A DNA stretch of 64,000 bases from positions 928,001 through 992,000 of the forward strand of contig JAPEIS010000005.1 of assembly GCA_029531795.1 (NCBI GenBank), written 5' to 3'. The notes beneath the pieces are model-generated. The model saw only the letters and a list, made by a program, of their open reading frames with translations, had not been told where the DNA came from and made no database searches. Positions 44,481 to 57,721 of this stretch are shown here, piece by piece. Every line of letters begins with the position of its first letter. Positions within the stretch are counted from its first letter, which is position 1. The stretch comes from Sclerotinia nivalis (lineage: Eukaryota; Ascomycota; Leotiomycetes; Helotiales; Sclerotiniaceae). The position numbers and the translations under genes are program-made.

Positions 44481-45712
44481 GATAGAGTTGTTCAAAAGAA
44501 TAATAGGGATACTAATATATTAAAAGAATTGATATACAAAACGAATATTAATAAACAAATAAACAAAAACTCTAGTATTTATTAATACAAAAAATCGGAT
44601 TTGGAAACTATAAACTAAAAGGTAACAGAAAAATAAAAAACTATTACCATCCATAAAGTTCCATAAATCAATATATTTAAAATCATATTGATAATCTTAA
44701 AAAGAGATTTTCCTAAAAACTAATCCTTTCCCGATTCATATAAATCGAAATCGGGAATTTCTGAAATGATTCCTTCGTTTTCGAAAACTATATGAACTTC
44801 GTGGATATCGGAAAGGTATATATAATTTTTAATCCAATTAAAGGCTTTACATTTAAAGCAAAAAAAGGATAAGACAAAGGAATGAGATTTGAAATTCAGA
44901 ATAAACTCAAGGGTAATCGACTTTTCTCTTCGGATACACTTAGACTTAGCATTCTTATACAAAAGAATAAAGCTTTTAATATAATTATCAAACAAGAAAT
45001 TCTTTCGAGTTTGATTCTAGACCAATACAGTATATTTCTGATTCATTATATATATCCTTACATTTACATTCGTTAAATGATTCATATAATCTTGAAAATC
45101 GAAATAAAGATCTATAATAGCTATTATCACTATTTTCAACAAGAAAAAGAATTTCGAAATGAATTCTCTTCGAAAAGAATTTTCTGATTAATCGACTTCT
45201 GCTGCGAATTCTAAGAACTATATATAAAACTAATAGAAAATCATAATTCTCATTTATAAAAATCGAAATTCGGTTATAACCAATTCCTATCGATTAGATA
45301 CAAAATAAATAGAGCCAAAATAATCCAAAACGTTTTGATATATAGCAAACTCCTTTCGAATCATTTCGGCTTCAAATACTATTATACATTACTAATAATT
45401 CATCGGAAGATAATGCGAACTTTCGTATCTTTATTCAAATAGTGATCTATATTATCCAAGAGTTTTCCTTTTATAAGGAATCTTCATAATTCGAAAAAAG
45501 TATTAACTCTATCGTTGAAAAGTTCAAAGTCTTTTACTCTCGTATTAAATCTTCTATAAAGAGATACTATAGATATTGATTTTCTTTCAATAATAAAGCT
45601 TACTTTGTTAAGTATAACAATATCGAAATCCTTAATTCATCGAAAATATCGCTGGTGTATTCTGGAACAAAAAGGAGATCTATTGTTATCTATATTAGAG
45701 GATCTATCTTAT
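44481..45712 (-). pseudogene. gypsy B: gag/5' region, not resolved
   Basis: The minus-strand open frame 44,995-44,720 (CIRREKSITLEFILNFKSHS, FFCFKCKAFNWIKNY) contains a CxxC that could be a decayed CCHC knuckle; the His position does not fit. Beyond 45,080 no motif is recognised on either strand, and B's 5' LTR is not found before the copia LTR at 45,713. Confidence 0.35.
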
Positions 45713-46300
45713 TGTCACGGGTAATCACATATTACCTAAATCACATATAAATGATCTATGATCAATACATCATCGTATAATCATCATACTCTTTCCTATA
45801 TTATTTATATTATACGATCATTGTATGTTTTCTTATATCATTCGTATTTAGGTTATTCTAATTCCTTAATTATTCTTACGATTAATCAAACTGATCCTGA
45901 TATGATATCACTAGAAATCATACTTCAATGATGTATCTTATTAATTAGATAACGAGGATCTAATTTATATATACAATTTTCGATTTATAGAATCGAAAGC
46001 AAGTTATTCAAAAAGTTCTTATTCAATTAGATATTTAACTTTATTACTTCAATAGAATCATCTTCTTTTTGATCTTTTCAATATATTCTATAATTATATT
46101 ATTTTGTAATAATTATAAACTCAATAGTTCTTAATCTGTTCAAACTTCTATTCGATGATTACTCAGTTCACAAGAGATTACCCTTCTTTACTTCAATCTT
46201 ACCTTTCTTATAAATTCAAATATTCGAACCTTCTTAGTTATCTTCCTTCTAATATAACGAAAGATCAAAATAATTCTCTTATTTTTATTACTTGTATTCA
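45713..46300 (+). mobile_element. copia element: 5' LTR and leader
   Basis: Starts TGTCACGGGTAATCACATAT at 45,713. The first ~110 bases carry several short inverted words around ATCATCGTATAATCATCATAC. No second LTR is in the window, so the LTR end and primer site cannot be fixed. The assignment to Ty1/copia comes from the downstream protease and pre-integrase blocks. Confidence 0.55.
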
Positions 46301-47600
46301 ATAACTAGAATAATATCTTCGTTTGAAAAACAAATACTTGGTTCAAGAAATCTAGAAACAAATCAACTCAAATACTGACTCACTCGTTTCCACTTCAAAT
46401 ATTACTACTCCAAATTTAAATCTAACAAATGAATCAATTCGTACTCAGATTGATTAATTAATAATCAAACTTCCTGTTCTCCCTTCCACTATTGATCTTT
46501 AAACAAAATACAATCGAATTAATCAAGTTCAATATCAAAAAGAATTCTCGGAATACCTTATAACAATTCAAACAAAAGAAGATTCAAATGAAGATACTAA
46601 AATGAACAATTCCAATGATCATATATCAAAACTCATTCCACTTAGATCTATTACTCTATTCTCAACTACTTTCCAAGATATATCTACAGAACTTAATACT
46701 CTTCAAATAAAGTATCGATATCAATAATAAGAATATATATAAAATCACAAAACTTTTCGAGATATCTATAAATGAATTGAATTATTTATCGATCAAATAT
46801 ATTTTATAAAGTTATTTATTCTTAACAAAAATACAACGATTCTTTCTTTCAAGATAATCATTTTTTCATTTAAACAAAAGCTTATATTAATAATAACTTT
46901 TACTAAATTCATAGTTCTCCACAAATATCGATCTGTTCTAGTACAAATATCACTCAACAAAACCGACTCTATCAAATAGTATAGGAATTAAACAATCGTC
47001 TTCATCAAAGCTTAGATATATAAGATCACAAAAGTATAGAATGAAATCGCCATCAATGCTTTTTTACAAACAATTGGTATCAGGATACTCTCAATCTGGG
47101 CAAATATTATAATAATACAAATCGAAATAAACAATTAATTTAGAGTATTAAATCTTTCATTCAAACAATTCGGTGATATCTTTAAAGGATTAATCTTCCA
47201 GGATTTGATCGCTTCTAAAACCAAAAGAGGTGTGTATTCTATTCTTAATTTTTCTTAAAATGATAAAAAGTCTAAAAAGAATAAGAAGGAATTCAATTTT
47301 AGAAGCAATCAGGATATCAGTAGAATTTAGGATTGTTTTTGCAAGATAAAAACCGAATGAAAGAATAATTTTGGATATCAGTATTTTGTAAACAATTGTC
47401 GAACTATAGAGTTAGCATTCACTAACAAAACAAATCCAATATCTAAATAGTTTTATACTGATTCCGATCTCAAGATAATTAGAGATTGAATAAACTTATA
47501 ATCTTGGAAATATATATATTTTGAATAAATTAAGAAAGAATGAATAAAATTCAATATAAATCCTTTTGAATATATATTCAATATTGCTATCTTTGATATT
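46301..47600 (+). pseudogene. copia element: gag
   Basis: Plus-strand frame with RIP-type stops: KYLVQEI, SLVSTSNITTPNLNLTNESI, YQKEFSEYLITIQTK, SKLIPLRSITLFS, KYRSVLVQISLNKTDSI, then FRVLNLSFKQFGDIFKGLIF. It occupies the gag position before the protease. No CCHC knuckle is clearly visible. The minus-strand open frame 46,793-46,975 is antisense. Confidence 0.55.
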
Positions 47601-48262
47601 CGAATCGATTGAATAGAGATTTACTCTATTATTATAGAGATTCATCATTTTTTCAATAATATCCTATTTGATAATTATAATGCTATATATATTGTAAACG
47701 ATATCTTTTTTCTTGATAATAATAGATATATATTATTTGATCTAAATGATCTTATAGAAGCAAATACTACATCCTTTCAAACCCTAGACTGTAGTATCTG
47801 TACATTCAAAGGTATTATTATAAGAAAGGGATACTTTAACAATGATCTCATTTTGAATAATATAGTATTTATCCTTAGTTTCTATATCAATATCGTTTCG
47901 GAGACTCGATTGTTGAATACTGGTGTATAGTATTCTGGATACGATTGTACTCTCCGTAAAGAGGATTTATCAAATAGTATTATAATTATTCAATGTATTT
48001 GTACTGAAAATCTTGTATTTCTAGAATACAAACCACTTTCTATCTATTCGAGTACTTTTTTATCAATTTCTATAAGCAATCCTTTTTTGATATATTCAAT
48101 TATAAATCGTAAAATTAATAAAGTATTCTATTAATTTTGTAATCAATCTCTTTCAAAAGAAGATATAAATGAACTATAATATGAATACTTAGAATATCTA
48201 AAAAAGGAAATACTCGAACATTTGGTATTTGCAATAAGAAACGTCAAGATAAAAGATATTAT
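47601..48262 (+). pseudogene. copia element: protease and GAG-pre-integrase region, truncated
   Basis: The order fits Ty1/copia: HHFFNNILFDNYN (where relatives have the DSGAS/H-I-x-N block; catalytic Asp not readable), NNIVFILSFYINIVSETRLL, NTGV-stop-YSGYDCTLR (family: NIVSxxRLxxxGv.w), VFLEYKPLS, then ILEHLVFAIRNVKIKD, the GAG-pre-integrase block. The sequence ends in mid-domain at 48,262, where the gypsy C LTR begins. Integrase and RT are absent from the window. Confidence 0.7.
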
Positions 48263-50985
48263 TGTCACGGGTTCGTAACCCGTTCCTAGCTAGTCTACAT
48301 AGTTGTCTAAGGCACCCATCCTCTATATAATCGGTGCTCTTTCTAGCATCTTCTTCCTTCTTTGTAGAATATTATTATATCTTAAAGTATTCTATTATTA
48401 TTATAATAGTATATTCTATTTTTTATAAAGACTTTACTATTGAATAAAAAACACAATCTAGTTTTGCCAAATAATCAATTTTACAAAATACTCAGAAACT
48501 TCGATTATTAATATATCAACAAACAATAAACAATATCTTAATTCGATTCCAATTCAGATCCAAATTTAGATCCAGATTCAAATCCAGATTCAGATTCAGA
48601 TCCAGATTTCGATTTAATTAGTACTATATTGTTATATAATCGAAATTAAAGACCCTACAATTATATCCCAGTTTTTAAGATTGTCTTAAATAATCTATTA
48701 TTATATTGGACACCACTCAATCAATTTTATTAGAACTATTGATATCTTTAATTCGATCAAAGATAATATTCGAATTCTGAGAGTATATTAAATCTGTTTT
48801 CTTTAATTACTAATAGCTTGCACATAAGCTTTTTAGTATTGGAAATAGAGATTTTAAAGATCCAATCTTTGTTTTCGATATATTTATTAATATATAGAAT
48901 TCTAAAGTTATTATATATATATAACATTTGTTCAATTTCACAAAACAAATACTAATTCAAATAGAACAATATTAATAAGAAATATATATATTATAAAGAG
49001 ATCTATAATTAAATAATATAATCAATACAAGATTAATAATCCAGAACTCTATTTTTCGAGAATAACTTGATTAATTATCTATTAGTGCAAATTCTGTTAT
49101 ATCAATTTATCGATTACGATAAACTACAAAGAATTCTGAATTATTCAAAGATGAAAAAACAGGTTTTTTGATTTAATAAAGCGAATACGAAGATTGGAAA
49201 ATGGATTTATATATTTGTTGAAAAAGTGATTCTATAATTTTCGATATAGAACAAAAGAAATTGTTATATATAGTTTCTTTTTTAAAAAGAATAATTTGAT
49301 AAAAAAGATAAAAAGATATAAAAGGAATTATAAATAATATATCGGAATTTACTATTGCAAATATATTCCTGAAGAAACTTGATAGTTTTTATATTTTAAT
49401 TGATGTTGAATATAAAACAGCAATCAAATTCGACAAATTCAAAATGAACGAAAAAACTTTATTTCTTTTTTTTATTTATAATTGGAATATTTGGATATAT
49501 TTAATGAAAAGACTTTTTGAGAAATAATATTTGTAATAAAACAAAAAGTTATTGATAAATTGAAAGTATTAATAAAAAGTAATTCAAATCTTTATAAATT
49601 TATTAATATTGAAGGATAAAGAAAGAAGTTTCAAATATAGAGCTAAAATTATCGGGATAATGAGTATTATAATATAAACTTTTCGAGATCTAATTTAATT
49701 TATATTCAACGATAAATATTGTTAGTACTTTATATCCAAAACGATTCTATAGATCTCGATACAATTAGAATCTCGAAACAAATACAAAGAGAATACAAAT
49801 ACTTTTATAATCTATATTATTTTTGTAAACAATCTAGTTATTAAATTATAAATTATAAAACAAAGAAACAAATTAATATTATAAAAAATATAAACAGATA
49901 TAAAGATATTTCCTATAAAAATAGTTATTTGAAAGATAATCATTAATTATATCAAAATCAATAATACTATCTGAGTAATTCAATCAATCGAAATAGCTAC
50001 CAACGAAAAAAGTATCAAGTACAATCTCAAATTCAACAATATTGTCATTTTAATTTAATTAATCGTAGAAATTTCCAACGAAATAATTATCAAAGTTACA
50101 ATAATCATTAATAACAATACTTTAATATATTCACCAGATTCATTGAAGAAGAAATATTAATATCATCAAAAAGTATATCAAATATATTTCCTTACAATAC
50201 AATATTATTGCCATCTACATTTATTCAAAAGCACTTAGGAAAAGTTTAACTTTTGCGATAAATCGTTTGCGAAAATTATCAAGGGATACAGAATGAATAC
50301 AACAAACAATAATTAACAAAGAACTTTTACAGTTTAATTTTATAAATAACAAATCTCTATTTATTCAAATCATTATATTCTCAATACACTTTTCTTCTTT
50401 CAATATAATCAACTTGATTAATAATAGATATTCAAAAAAGATATTCGTTAATCGTTCTTTCGTTGATCAAAACAATATCCCAATTCGACCTTTACCATAT
50501 CATCGCGAACTTCGTTTAACAAATAAAAATACTACAGATATCATCATTAATTATTTAATAATAAATATAATAATAGAATAATATAAAGAAATATAATTAT
50601 TCTTTATTACAAAACTTTCTAAAAAAACTTCAATTATTTTTGGGCTATTATAATTACAATATCATAATCTATATATAAATTAATAGAATATAACTTTCTT
50701 TTTCAACTCTCAATATTATATAATACATTATTGCTTTTACAATACATTCGATCTAATACAAATACCAACAATCCTTTTGCTAATATATATAGATCAAATA
50801 AACAAAAATAGTATATCTATAAAACCATCTATCAATAAAATCCTTGATATATTATCTTCAATTAAAACTTTCCTTTTTAATACAAAAAAGAACCCTTTCT
50901 AATATTTATTATTATTTATCGAAGATGAAAACAAAGATAACGAAATTGTATATTATAATGAATTTGATCTATTCCGATTTATATA
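48263..50985 (+). pseudogene. gypsy C arm 1: LTR and gag
   Basis: Begins TGTCACGGGTTCGTAACCCG. Aligns throughout with the reverse complement of 55,030-57,721. Coding part: a hexamer repeat (48,545-48,612) that would give Ser/Asp/Pro-rich residues, then a broken gag frame with NRRNFQRNNYQSYNNH (about 50,070) and FIEDENKDNEIVYY near 50,925, after which homology to arm 2 ends. The junction to antisense pol is at about 50,960-50,990. LTR end not determinable. Confidence 0.75.
48545..48612 (+). repeat. GATTCA/GATCCA hexamer repeat in arm 1
   Basis: About eleven hexamer units (CAGATT, CAGATC, CAAATC), mirrored at 57,370-57,430 in arm 2. In one frame it gives alternating Asp and Ser/Pro. It belongs to the shared element, since both arms carry it. 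Confidence 0.75.
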
Positions 50986-52260
50986 TTCTTTATAGATTGT
51001 AATAAATTGTTTTACAAATATTCTAAATTGATTTAGAATATATTTTATTCTATCGATTATTTTGTTTCCTTTAAAGAATTCGCATTTTTAAGTTATTATT
51101 ATATCTAAAAGACAGGGTTTACTAGGTTTTATATTTAATTGTAGATTAAAACTATAATTTGTAAAGAATAACGAACAATCTATTGTTTCAGAAATCAAAT
51201 TGTTTGAAGTAAATTCTACCAAAGATAATTACTTTATTCAATCATCCTAATGAAAGTTTATAAATATATACAAATACTATTCTAGAATTGAATTGATCTG
51301 TTTTATTTGATCATCTGTTTATAGATGAAATACTAAACTATATTTAAAAGCTACTCCTAATCGTTTAGAAAGCTATATCCAGAATTCTGATACGAATTGC
51401 GTTTCTCGATCTGAAATGATATTTTCCGGTAGATTATATAATATATAAATACAATTAATGAAAACATTAATCAATTCTTTTATTGTTAGAGATCTTATAT
51501 CTATAAAATACCTCATTTTTATCAATTTACAAACAATTACTAATATATATTTGTATATTGAATTATAATATTTATAATCTAATAAAGATATAATATAATC
51601 GATTGAAATATCTAATCATAATCGGAAAAGAACAAACAACGGTTTCAAAAATCCTGAAGAAGATGATTTTGGAGGTTTTATTCGAATATAGAATTTACAA
51701 ACTTGAACATAAATGTCTATTTCTTAATACATCTATAATTATCAATAACTTCTAGAAACCAAATCAATAATCTTCATACAATCAAAATAATCAACAGAGT
51801 CCAACAAATATATTCTATATAAAATTTATATCTTCAATTCATCATCAAACAGAATCTATAGTTTTTCATAATAATAGATCTTATTATTGTGAATACAACA
51901 ATCCTATATAACTATTCATAAGACTTTCCTGAATTCTTTTGGCTATTTGATTATAAAAGAATCTTCGATTACTGATATTAATTATTTAACTATATTTGAT
52001 CTATTATATACTATATCAATAAATTCATTGATAAACTTATCTTCAAATAATATTATCTAATCTATTATAATTAACAAAAGATCATTTGTAAATTCTTTAT
52101 ATAAATTTATATCGAATTTATCAACAAATAAAATGATATACTCCCGGTTTTTTAAATGTTTATTGTTAAAATCAAAGCTATCAAATCGATCCTCCCATCA
52201 ACAACTCAAAACATCTAACCGAATTGCTTTGATTTCTAATTGATAAACAATTCGGAAATT
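50985..52260 (-). pseudogene. gypsy C: integrase
   Basis: Minus strand, related to gypsy A's integrase. Near 51,420 IISDRETQFVSEF (second Asp kept), near 51,330 TDDQIKQINSILE with the catalytic Glu changed to Lys, then DCSLFFTNYSFNLQLNIKPS and KCEFFKGNKIIDRIKYIL near 51,080. It stops where the post-core region should continue toward a chromodomain, at the head-on junction with arm 1. Confidence 0.8.
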
Positions 52261-52893
52261 GTATTGAGATATAAAAACTTTGATTATCGTATTTGATATT
52301 GATTTAATACTTTCGTTATTGTAAAGTATTCCAGATTCTTATGATCAATCAAGATTTCGAATTCCTATTGAGATCTTTATAATTCCGATTGTCATTCCTT
52401 TATTGATTTAATAATAACTAATAACTCTTTATTGTAGATCTTGTAATTACATTCAACAATCGAATATTTCGAAGAAAAATATATTATTGATTATAAAACA
52501 TTATTATCATTATATTAAGAAAATACCTTTTCCAAAGTTTAATCCGAAGTATCTATTTCTAATACAATTTTCCTATTATAATTAAAATAGACAAATATCG
52601 AAACTATTGTGAATATGTTTTTTAGATTTTTGAATACTATTATATAATCGTTCTTCTATTACCAATTTATTCCTTTTCGTAAAAAGTCGTTTAAAGGACA
52701 ATAAATCTTTGAAAAGTCTTTTATAAATTGATAATAAAAATTCGCAAAACCAAAGAATCGTTATAAATCTTTAATAGATATTGATTATACCCAAAAAATA
52801 ATAGCTGATACTTTATCTTGATCTATTTTTATACTTTCAATTGTGATCATAAAGCTTAAGTATTTTGTAAAAGTTGTTTCGAATTTGTATTTA
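52261..52893 (-). pseudogene. gypsy C: RNase H
   Basis: Minus strand. CNYKIYNKELLVIIKSI near 52,450 and EFEILIDHKNLEYFTITKV near 52,360 match RNase H blocks; the catalytic Asp is present. The segment between RT and RNase H is interrupted by the fold-back element. Confidence 0.8.
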
Positions 52894-53682
52894 TTAAGTC
52901 TAGTACCCCACTTTTCGGCCACCTTTTCACACCAAAAATAACGAAAATCGACCTTTATAACTTTCTTATTTATAAATATAATTTGATGAAATTCGGAGTA
53001 CAGATTAATTACTTATATAATAGTAAATTCTATAAATTTCAGATTTTTTGCGATTTTATTGATCGAGATATTGAAAGTTTAATCTTCGATTTTCAATTTA
53101 TATAGGATTTATATACAAATTTGAAAATTATTAAAACTTGAAATAACTTTTTATTAAAAATTATTAAAAATGAATTATAAATTTTTTCCAAATCTTTAAA
53201 TTATAATTAATCAAATAGATTAATTAATTCGAAAAAATAATTAGTAATTATTGTTTTATTATCAATCAAATATTTACCCATATAAAATTTTATATAGGAA
53301 AATATTCAACTGATAATAAAACAATAATTACTAATTATTTTTCAAAACAAATTAATCTGAATGATCGATTACAATATAAATATTCTTAAAAGATTTATAG
53401 TTTATTTTTTATTATTTTTGTTGAAAAATTATTGAAGATTTTCAAGATTTTAAAATTTGTATATAAATCCTATACAAATTGAAAATCGTAATTTCAACCT
53501 TCAATATCTCAATCAATAAAATCGTAAAAAATCTGAAATTTTCAGAATTTATCGATAATTATATAATGAATTCATGATTCAAATTTCATTAAATTCTATT
53601 GATTGGTTGTAAAGTTATTAATAGGTGAAAATCACGATTTTTGGTGTAAAAGGGTGGCCGAAAAGAGGGGTACTAGACTTAA
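52894..53682. mobile_element. Fold-back MITE (781 bp) with TTAA target duplication
   Basis: Element 52,898-53,678 flanked by TTAA (52,894-52,897; 53,679-53,682). Both ends read GTCTAGTACCCC inward and continue CTTTTCGGCCACC, then ACACCAAAAAT. The inverted identity runs with few breaks to a centre near 53,288 (TATAAAATTTTATAT), so the whole element is one giant palindrome with ~390-bp arms. No coding capacity. TTAA suggests piggyBac-type mobilisation; a TA duplication with one extra A/T in the ends is equally consistent with the bases. It interrupts gypsy C's RT, and the related gypsy A locus (TTAATATTAAT near 37,945) shows the empty site. Confidence 0.9.
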
Positions 53683-54600
53683 TATCAATTTGTAAATTAG
53701 TATTTTGTAATTTCTAAACTATATTACAAATATATTCTCGATATTAATTCTTATCTTCAAAGTATATAAGAATATCATCGAGATATATAATACAATATTT
53801 ATTCAATTCGTCAAATAAAATATAATTAATATAATATTGGAATAATATTAATATATTACAAAGATCAAAAGGTATAATTAATAATTCGAATAATCTAAAT
53901 TGAATAATGAAAGTAGTTTTCTATTTGTTATTCTTTACAATATGAAGTTTGTTGAAAGTAGTAATAATATTTAATTTGGTATAGATTTTTGCATTACAAA
54001 AAGTATCCAAAGTTTTTTGAACAATTGATAAAGAATATCGATTCTTAATAATAATATTATTCAAATTATGATAATCCTAATAGATACGAATTCCTTTACT
54101 AAGTTTGACTACTAAAAGTAATAAAACTACACTTCATGATTTTGATTCCCAAATAAAAATTTTGACAAGATTATCGTCGATCCATTTTCGAATTATCTTT
54201 AATTCGAAAAAAGGGATAAAGGGTGATTTTTGAAATATAAAGGTTCTTTTCCAAACATTAACTTTATCTTGTAATCCTATGCCCAATATAGAAAAAATAT
54301 ATCTGTATAGCGAAATAGAAAAGCAGATAATTTGTTTTGAAGCCACAAAAGGAACTTCTCTTTGATCTCATTATCGTTGAGAGATGATTTGCTATTGAGG
54401 AATTTCTCAATATCTATCTTTATTATTTTCCGAAAATGTTCTAATTGATAACAATGATAAACAAAATCGTAAAGCTTCGGAGATACTTTAATTAATGTAT
54501 TAGTAATATTGCCTTTTTTATATAATATATCCTTAAAATTTTGTTCTTGAAGAACTAGAATCATTGTTGTTTTATATAAACATTCTTATCGGATAATCTC
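53683..54600 (-). pseudogene. gypsy C: reverse transcriptase
   Basis: Minus strand. IRKWIDDNLVKIFIWESKS (54,195-54,139) matches the RT entry block; then GIRIYQDYHNLNNIIIKN near 54,090, AKIYTKLNIITTFNKLHI near 53,990 (first Asp to Asn), and CIIYLDDILIYFEDKN near 53,780 with the active-site Asp pair intact. The open frame 54,564-54,277 (LYDFVYHC, KLSAFLFRYTDIFF) is the pre-RT segment. Stops and the MITE inactivate it. Confidence 0.85.
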
Positions 54601-55030
54601 TTTTGCTCGATCCAATTCCTCCCATGTAAAATATATAACTTTCACTTTATTCTATTGACAAAAAAATATAAAACTAATAGTTTATAATTAATAGATATTA
54701 TCTAAATCTAATTTTATATTGAAAATGATCTCGATTCGCTTTTTTGGGATTGAAAATTCATTTTTTAGTATTGATTTCGATCAATATTATCCAGCGATCT
54801 TTTGTATAGATTTGTATTAAATGAAATATCGATTCGATATCATTTGTGTTTGAAACGATATTTTTTTATTGTAAACTCTTATACGATAATGGTTTATATC
54901 AAATATCAAAATCTTATCGATTTGTAAATCGATTCTAAAGTTTTCCATCGATTTATAACTTTCGTTTATAAAAACCGATTCGTTGTAATCTTGTTTCAAC
55001 AACTTTTTTAAGATTATTCTAAAATTTTGA
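54601..55030 (-). pseudogene. gypsy C: protease-RT linker
   Basis: Minus-strand open frame 55,071-54,817 (FVEDKNKNDKIYIQNFRI, FINESYKSMENF, DINHYRIRVYNKKI) leads out of arm 2 into the linker. No protease motif recognised. Confidence 0.5.
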
Positions 55031-57721
55031 ATGTATATTTTGTCGTTTTTGTTTTTATCTTCAACAAACAATAGTAAATATCAGGAAGAATCTTTTTTTA
55101 TACTAAAAAGGAAAGTTTTAATTAAAAATAATATATCAAAGATTTTATCGATAAATAATTTTGTAAATATACTACTTTTGTATATTTAATCTGTATATAT
55201 TGGCGAAAGAATTGTTAATATTTGTATTGAATCGAATATACTGTAAAAGCAATAATATATTATATAATATTAAAAATTGAAAAAAAGAATTATATCCTAT
55301 CAGTTTATATATAGATTATAACATTGTAATTATAATAATCCGAAAATAATTGGAATCTTTTTGGAAAGTTTTGTAATAAAGAATAATTATATTTCTTTAT
55401 ATTATCCTATTGTTATATCTATTATAAAATAATCAATGATAATATTTATAATATTTCCATTTACCAAACAAAATTCGCAACAATATAGTAAAGATCGAAT
55501 TAGAATATTATTTCAATTAACAAAAGAATAATCAACAAATGCTTTTCCTGAATATCTGTTATCAATCAAATTAATTATATTGAAAAAAGAAGAGTATATA
55601 GAGAATATAATAAATTGAATAAATAAAGATTTGTTATCTATAGAATTAAACTATAAATTTTTTTGATTAATTATTATTTATCGTATTTATTCTATATTCT
55701 TTGATAACTCTTATAAACGATTTATTGTAAAGATTAAATTTTTCTTAAATGTTTTTGAATAGATGTAAATAATAATAATATTATATTGTAAGGAAGTATA
55801 TTTGATATATTTTTCTAATAATATTAATATTTCTTCTTCAACGAATCCAACAAATATATTAAAATGTTATTATTAATGATTATTGTAACCTTGATAATTA
55901 TTTTATTGGAAATTTCTATAATCAATTGAATTAAAAAGACAATATTATTAAACTTAAAACTATACTTAATATCCTCTTCGTTGATAACTATTTCGATTGA
56001 TTGAACTATTCGAATAGTATTATTGATTTTGATATAATTAATGATTACCTCTCGAATAATTATTTCTACAAAAAATATTTTTATATTTATTTATATTTTT
56101 TATAATATTAATTTATTTCTTTGTTTTACAATTTATAACTCGATAATCAGATTATTTATAAAAATAACATAGATTATAAAGGTATTCGTATTCTCTTTGT
56201 ATTTGTTTCGGGATTCTAATTATATCGAAATCTATAGGGTTGTTTTGGATATAAAATATTAATAATATTTATCGTTGAATATAAATTGAATTAAATTTCG
56301 AAAAATTTGTATTATAATATTTATTATCCCAACAATTTTGGTTTTATATTTAGAACTTCTTTTTTTATCCTTTAATATTAATAAATTTGTAAGGGTTTGA
56401 ATTATCTTTTATTAATATCTTCAATTCATCAATGATTTTTTGTTTTATTATTAGAATTATTTCTTGAAGAATTTTTCTATTAAATATACTTAAATATTTT
56501 AACTATAAATAAAAAAAGAAAAACAGAGTTTTTTTATTCATTTTGAATTTATCGAATTTGATTGTTGTTTTATATTCAACATCAATTGAAATATAAAGAT
56601 TATCGAGTTTCTTCAGGAATATATTTATAATAGTAAATTCCGATATATTATTTATAATTCCTTTTATATCTTTTCATCTTTCTTATCGAATTGTTTTTTT
56701 TAAAAAAGAAATTATATATAACAATTTCTTTTATTCTATATTGAAAACTACAAAATCGTTTTTCTAATAAATATATAAATCTATTTTCTAATCTTTATAT
56801 TCACTTTATCGAATCAAAAGATCTATTTTTTCATCTTTGAATGATTCAAGATTCTTTGTAATTTGTTATAATCGATAAATTGATATAACAGGGTTTACAT
56901 CGATAAATGATTAATCAAATTATTCCTGAAAAATAGAATTCTAGATCATTAATCTTGTATTAATTGTATTATTTAATTAAAGATTTTCTTGTAGTATATA
57001 TATTTCTTATTAGTATTGCTTTGTTTAAGCTAACATCTGTTCTGTAAAGCTAAACAAATATTATATATATACAACAACTTCAAAATTCTATATATTAATA
57101 AATATATCAAAAACAGAGATTGAATCTTTAAAATCTTTATCTTCAATACTAAAAAGTTTATATACAAACTATTGATAATTAGAAAAAATAAATTTAATAT
57201 ACTCTCGAAGCTTGGGTATTACTTTGATCGAACTAGAAGTATCGATAATTCTAATAGAATTGATTGAATGTTATCCGATATAATGATGGATTATTTAAAA
57301 CAATCTTAAAAACTGAAATATAATTATAAAGTTTTTGATTTCGATTATATAATAACATAATACTGATCAAATCGAAATCTAGATCTAAATCTGAATCTGG
57401 ATCTGAATCTAGATCTGGATCTAGATTTGAATTGAAATCGAATTAAAATATTATTTATTGTTTATTGATACATTGATAATCGAAGTTTCCGAATATTTTG
57501 TAAAATTGATTATTTGGTAAAACTAAATTATCTTTTCTATTCAATAACAAAATCTTTATGAAAAGTAGAATATACTATCACAATAATAGTAGGGTACTTT
57601 AAAATATAATGATATTCTACAAAAAAGAAAGAAGATACTAGGAAGAGCATTGATTATATAGGGGATAAGTACCTTAAACAATTATACAGACTAGCTAGGA
57701 ACGGGTTACGAATCCGTGACA
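55030..57721 (-). pseudogene. gypsy C arm 2: LTR and gag
   Basis: Minus strand from TGTCACGGATTCGTAACCCG at 57,721. Collinear with arm 1, including the hexamer repeat (57,370-57,430) and the gag Asn/Arg region near 55,900. It keeps a slightly different set of C and G positions than arm 1, so the two arms mutated independently after they formed. In contrast to arm 1, it runs on into pol. Confidence 0.8.

Larger units (their letters stand above)
48263..57721. mobile_element. gypsy C: composite inverted structure
   Basis: Two LTR-gag segments in opposite orientation, LTR ends outward: arm 1 plus strand 48,263 to ~50,960, arm 2 minus strand 57,721 to ~55,030, about 2.7 kb each. Arm 2 continues into pol on the minus strand (55,030 to ~50,985), which lacks its chromodomain and 3' LTR and meets arm 1's gag head-on. 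The five bases outside the two LTR ends (ATTAT; AGAAT) do not match, so this is not a simple single insertion. Confidence 0.85.

Noticed and set aside
48263..57721. A single gypsy element with two LTRs facing the same way
   Set aside because: The two LTR ends face outward in opposite orientation and pol is present only once, truncated; it is an inverted composite.
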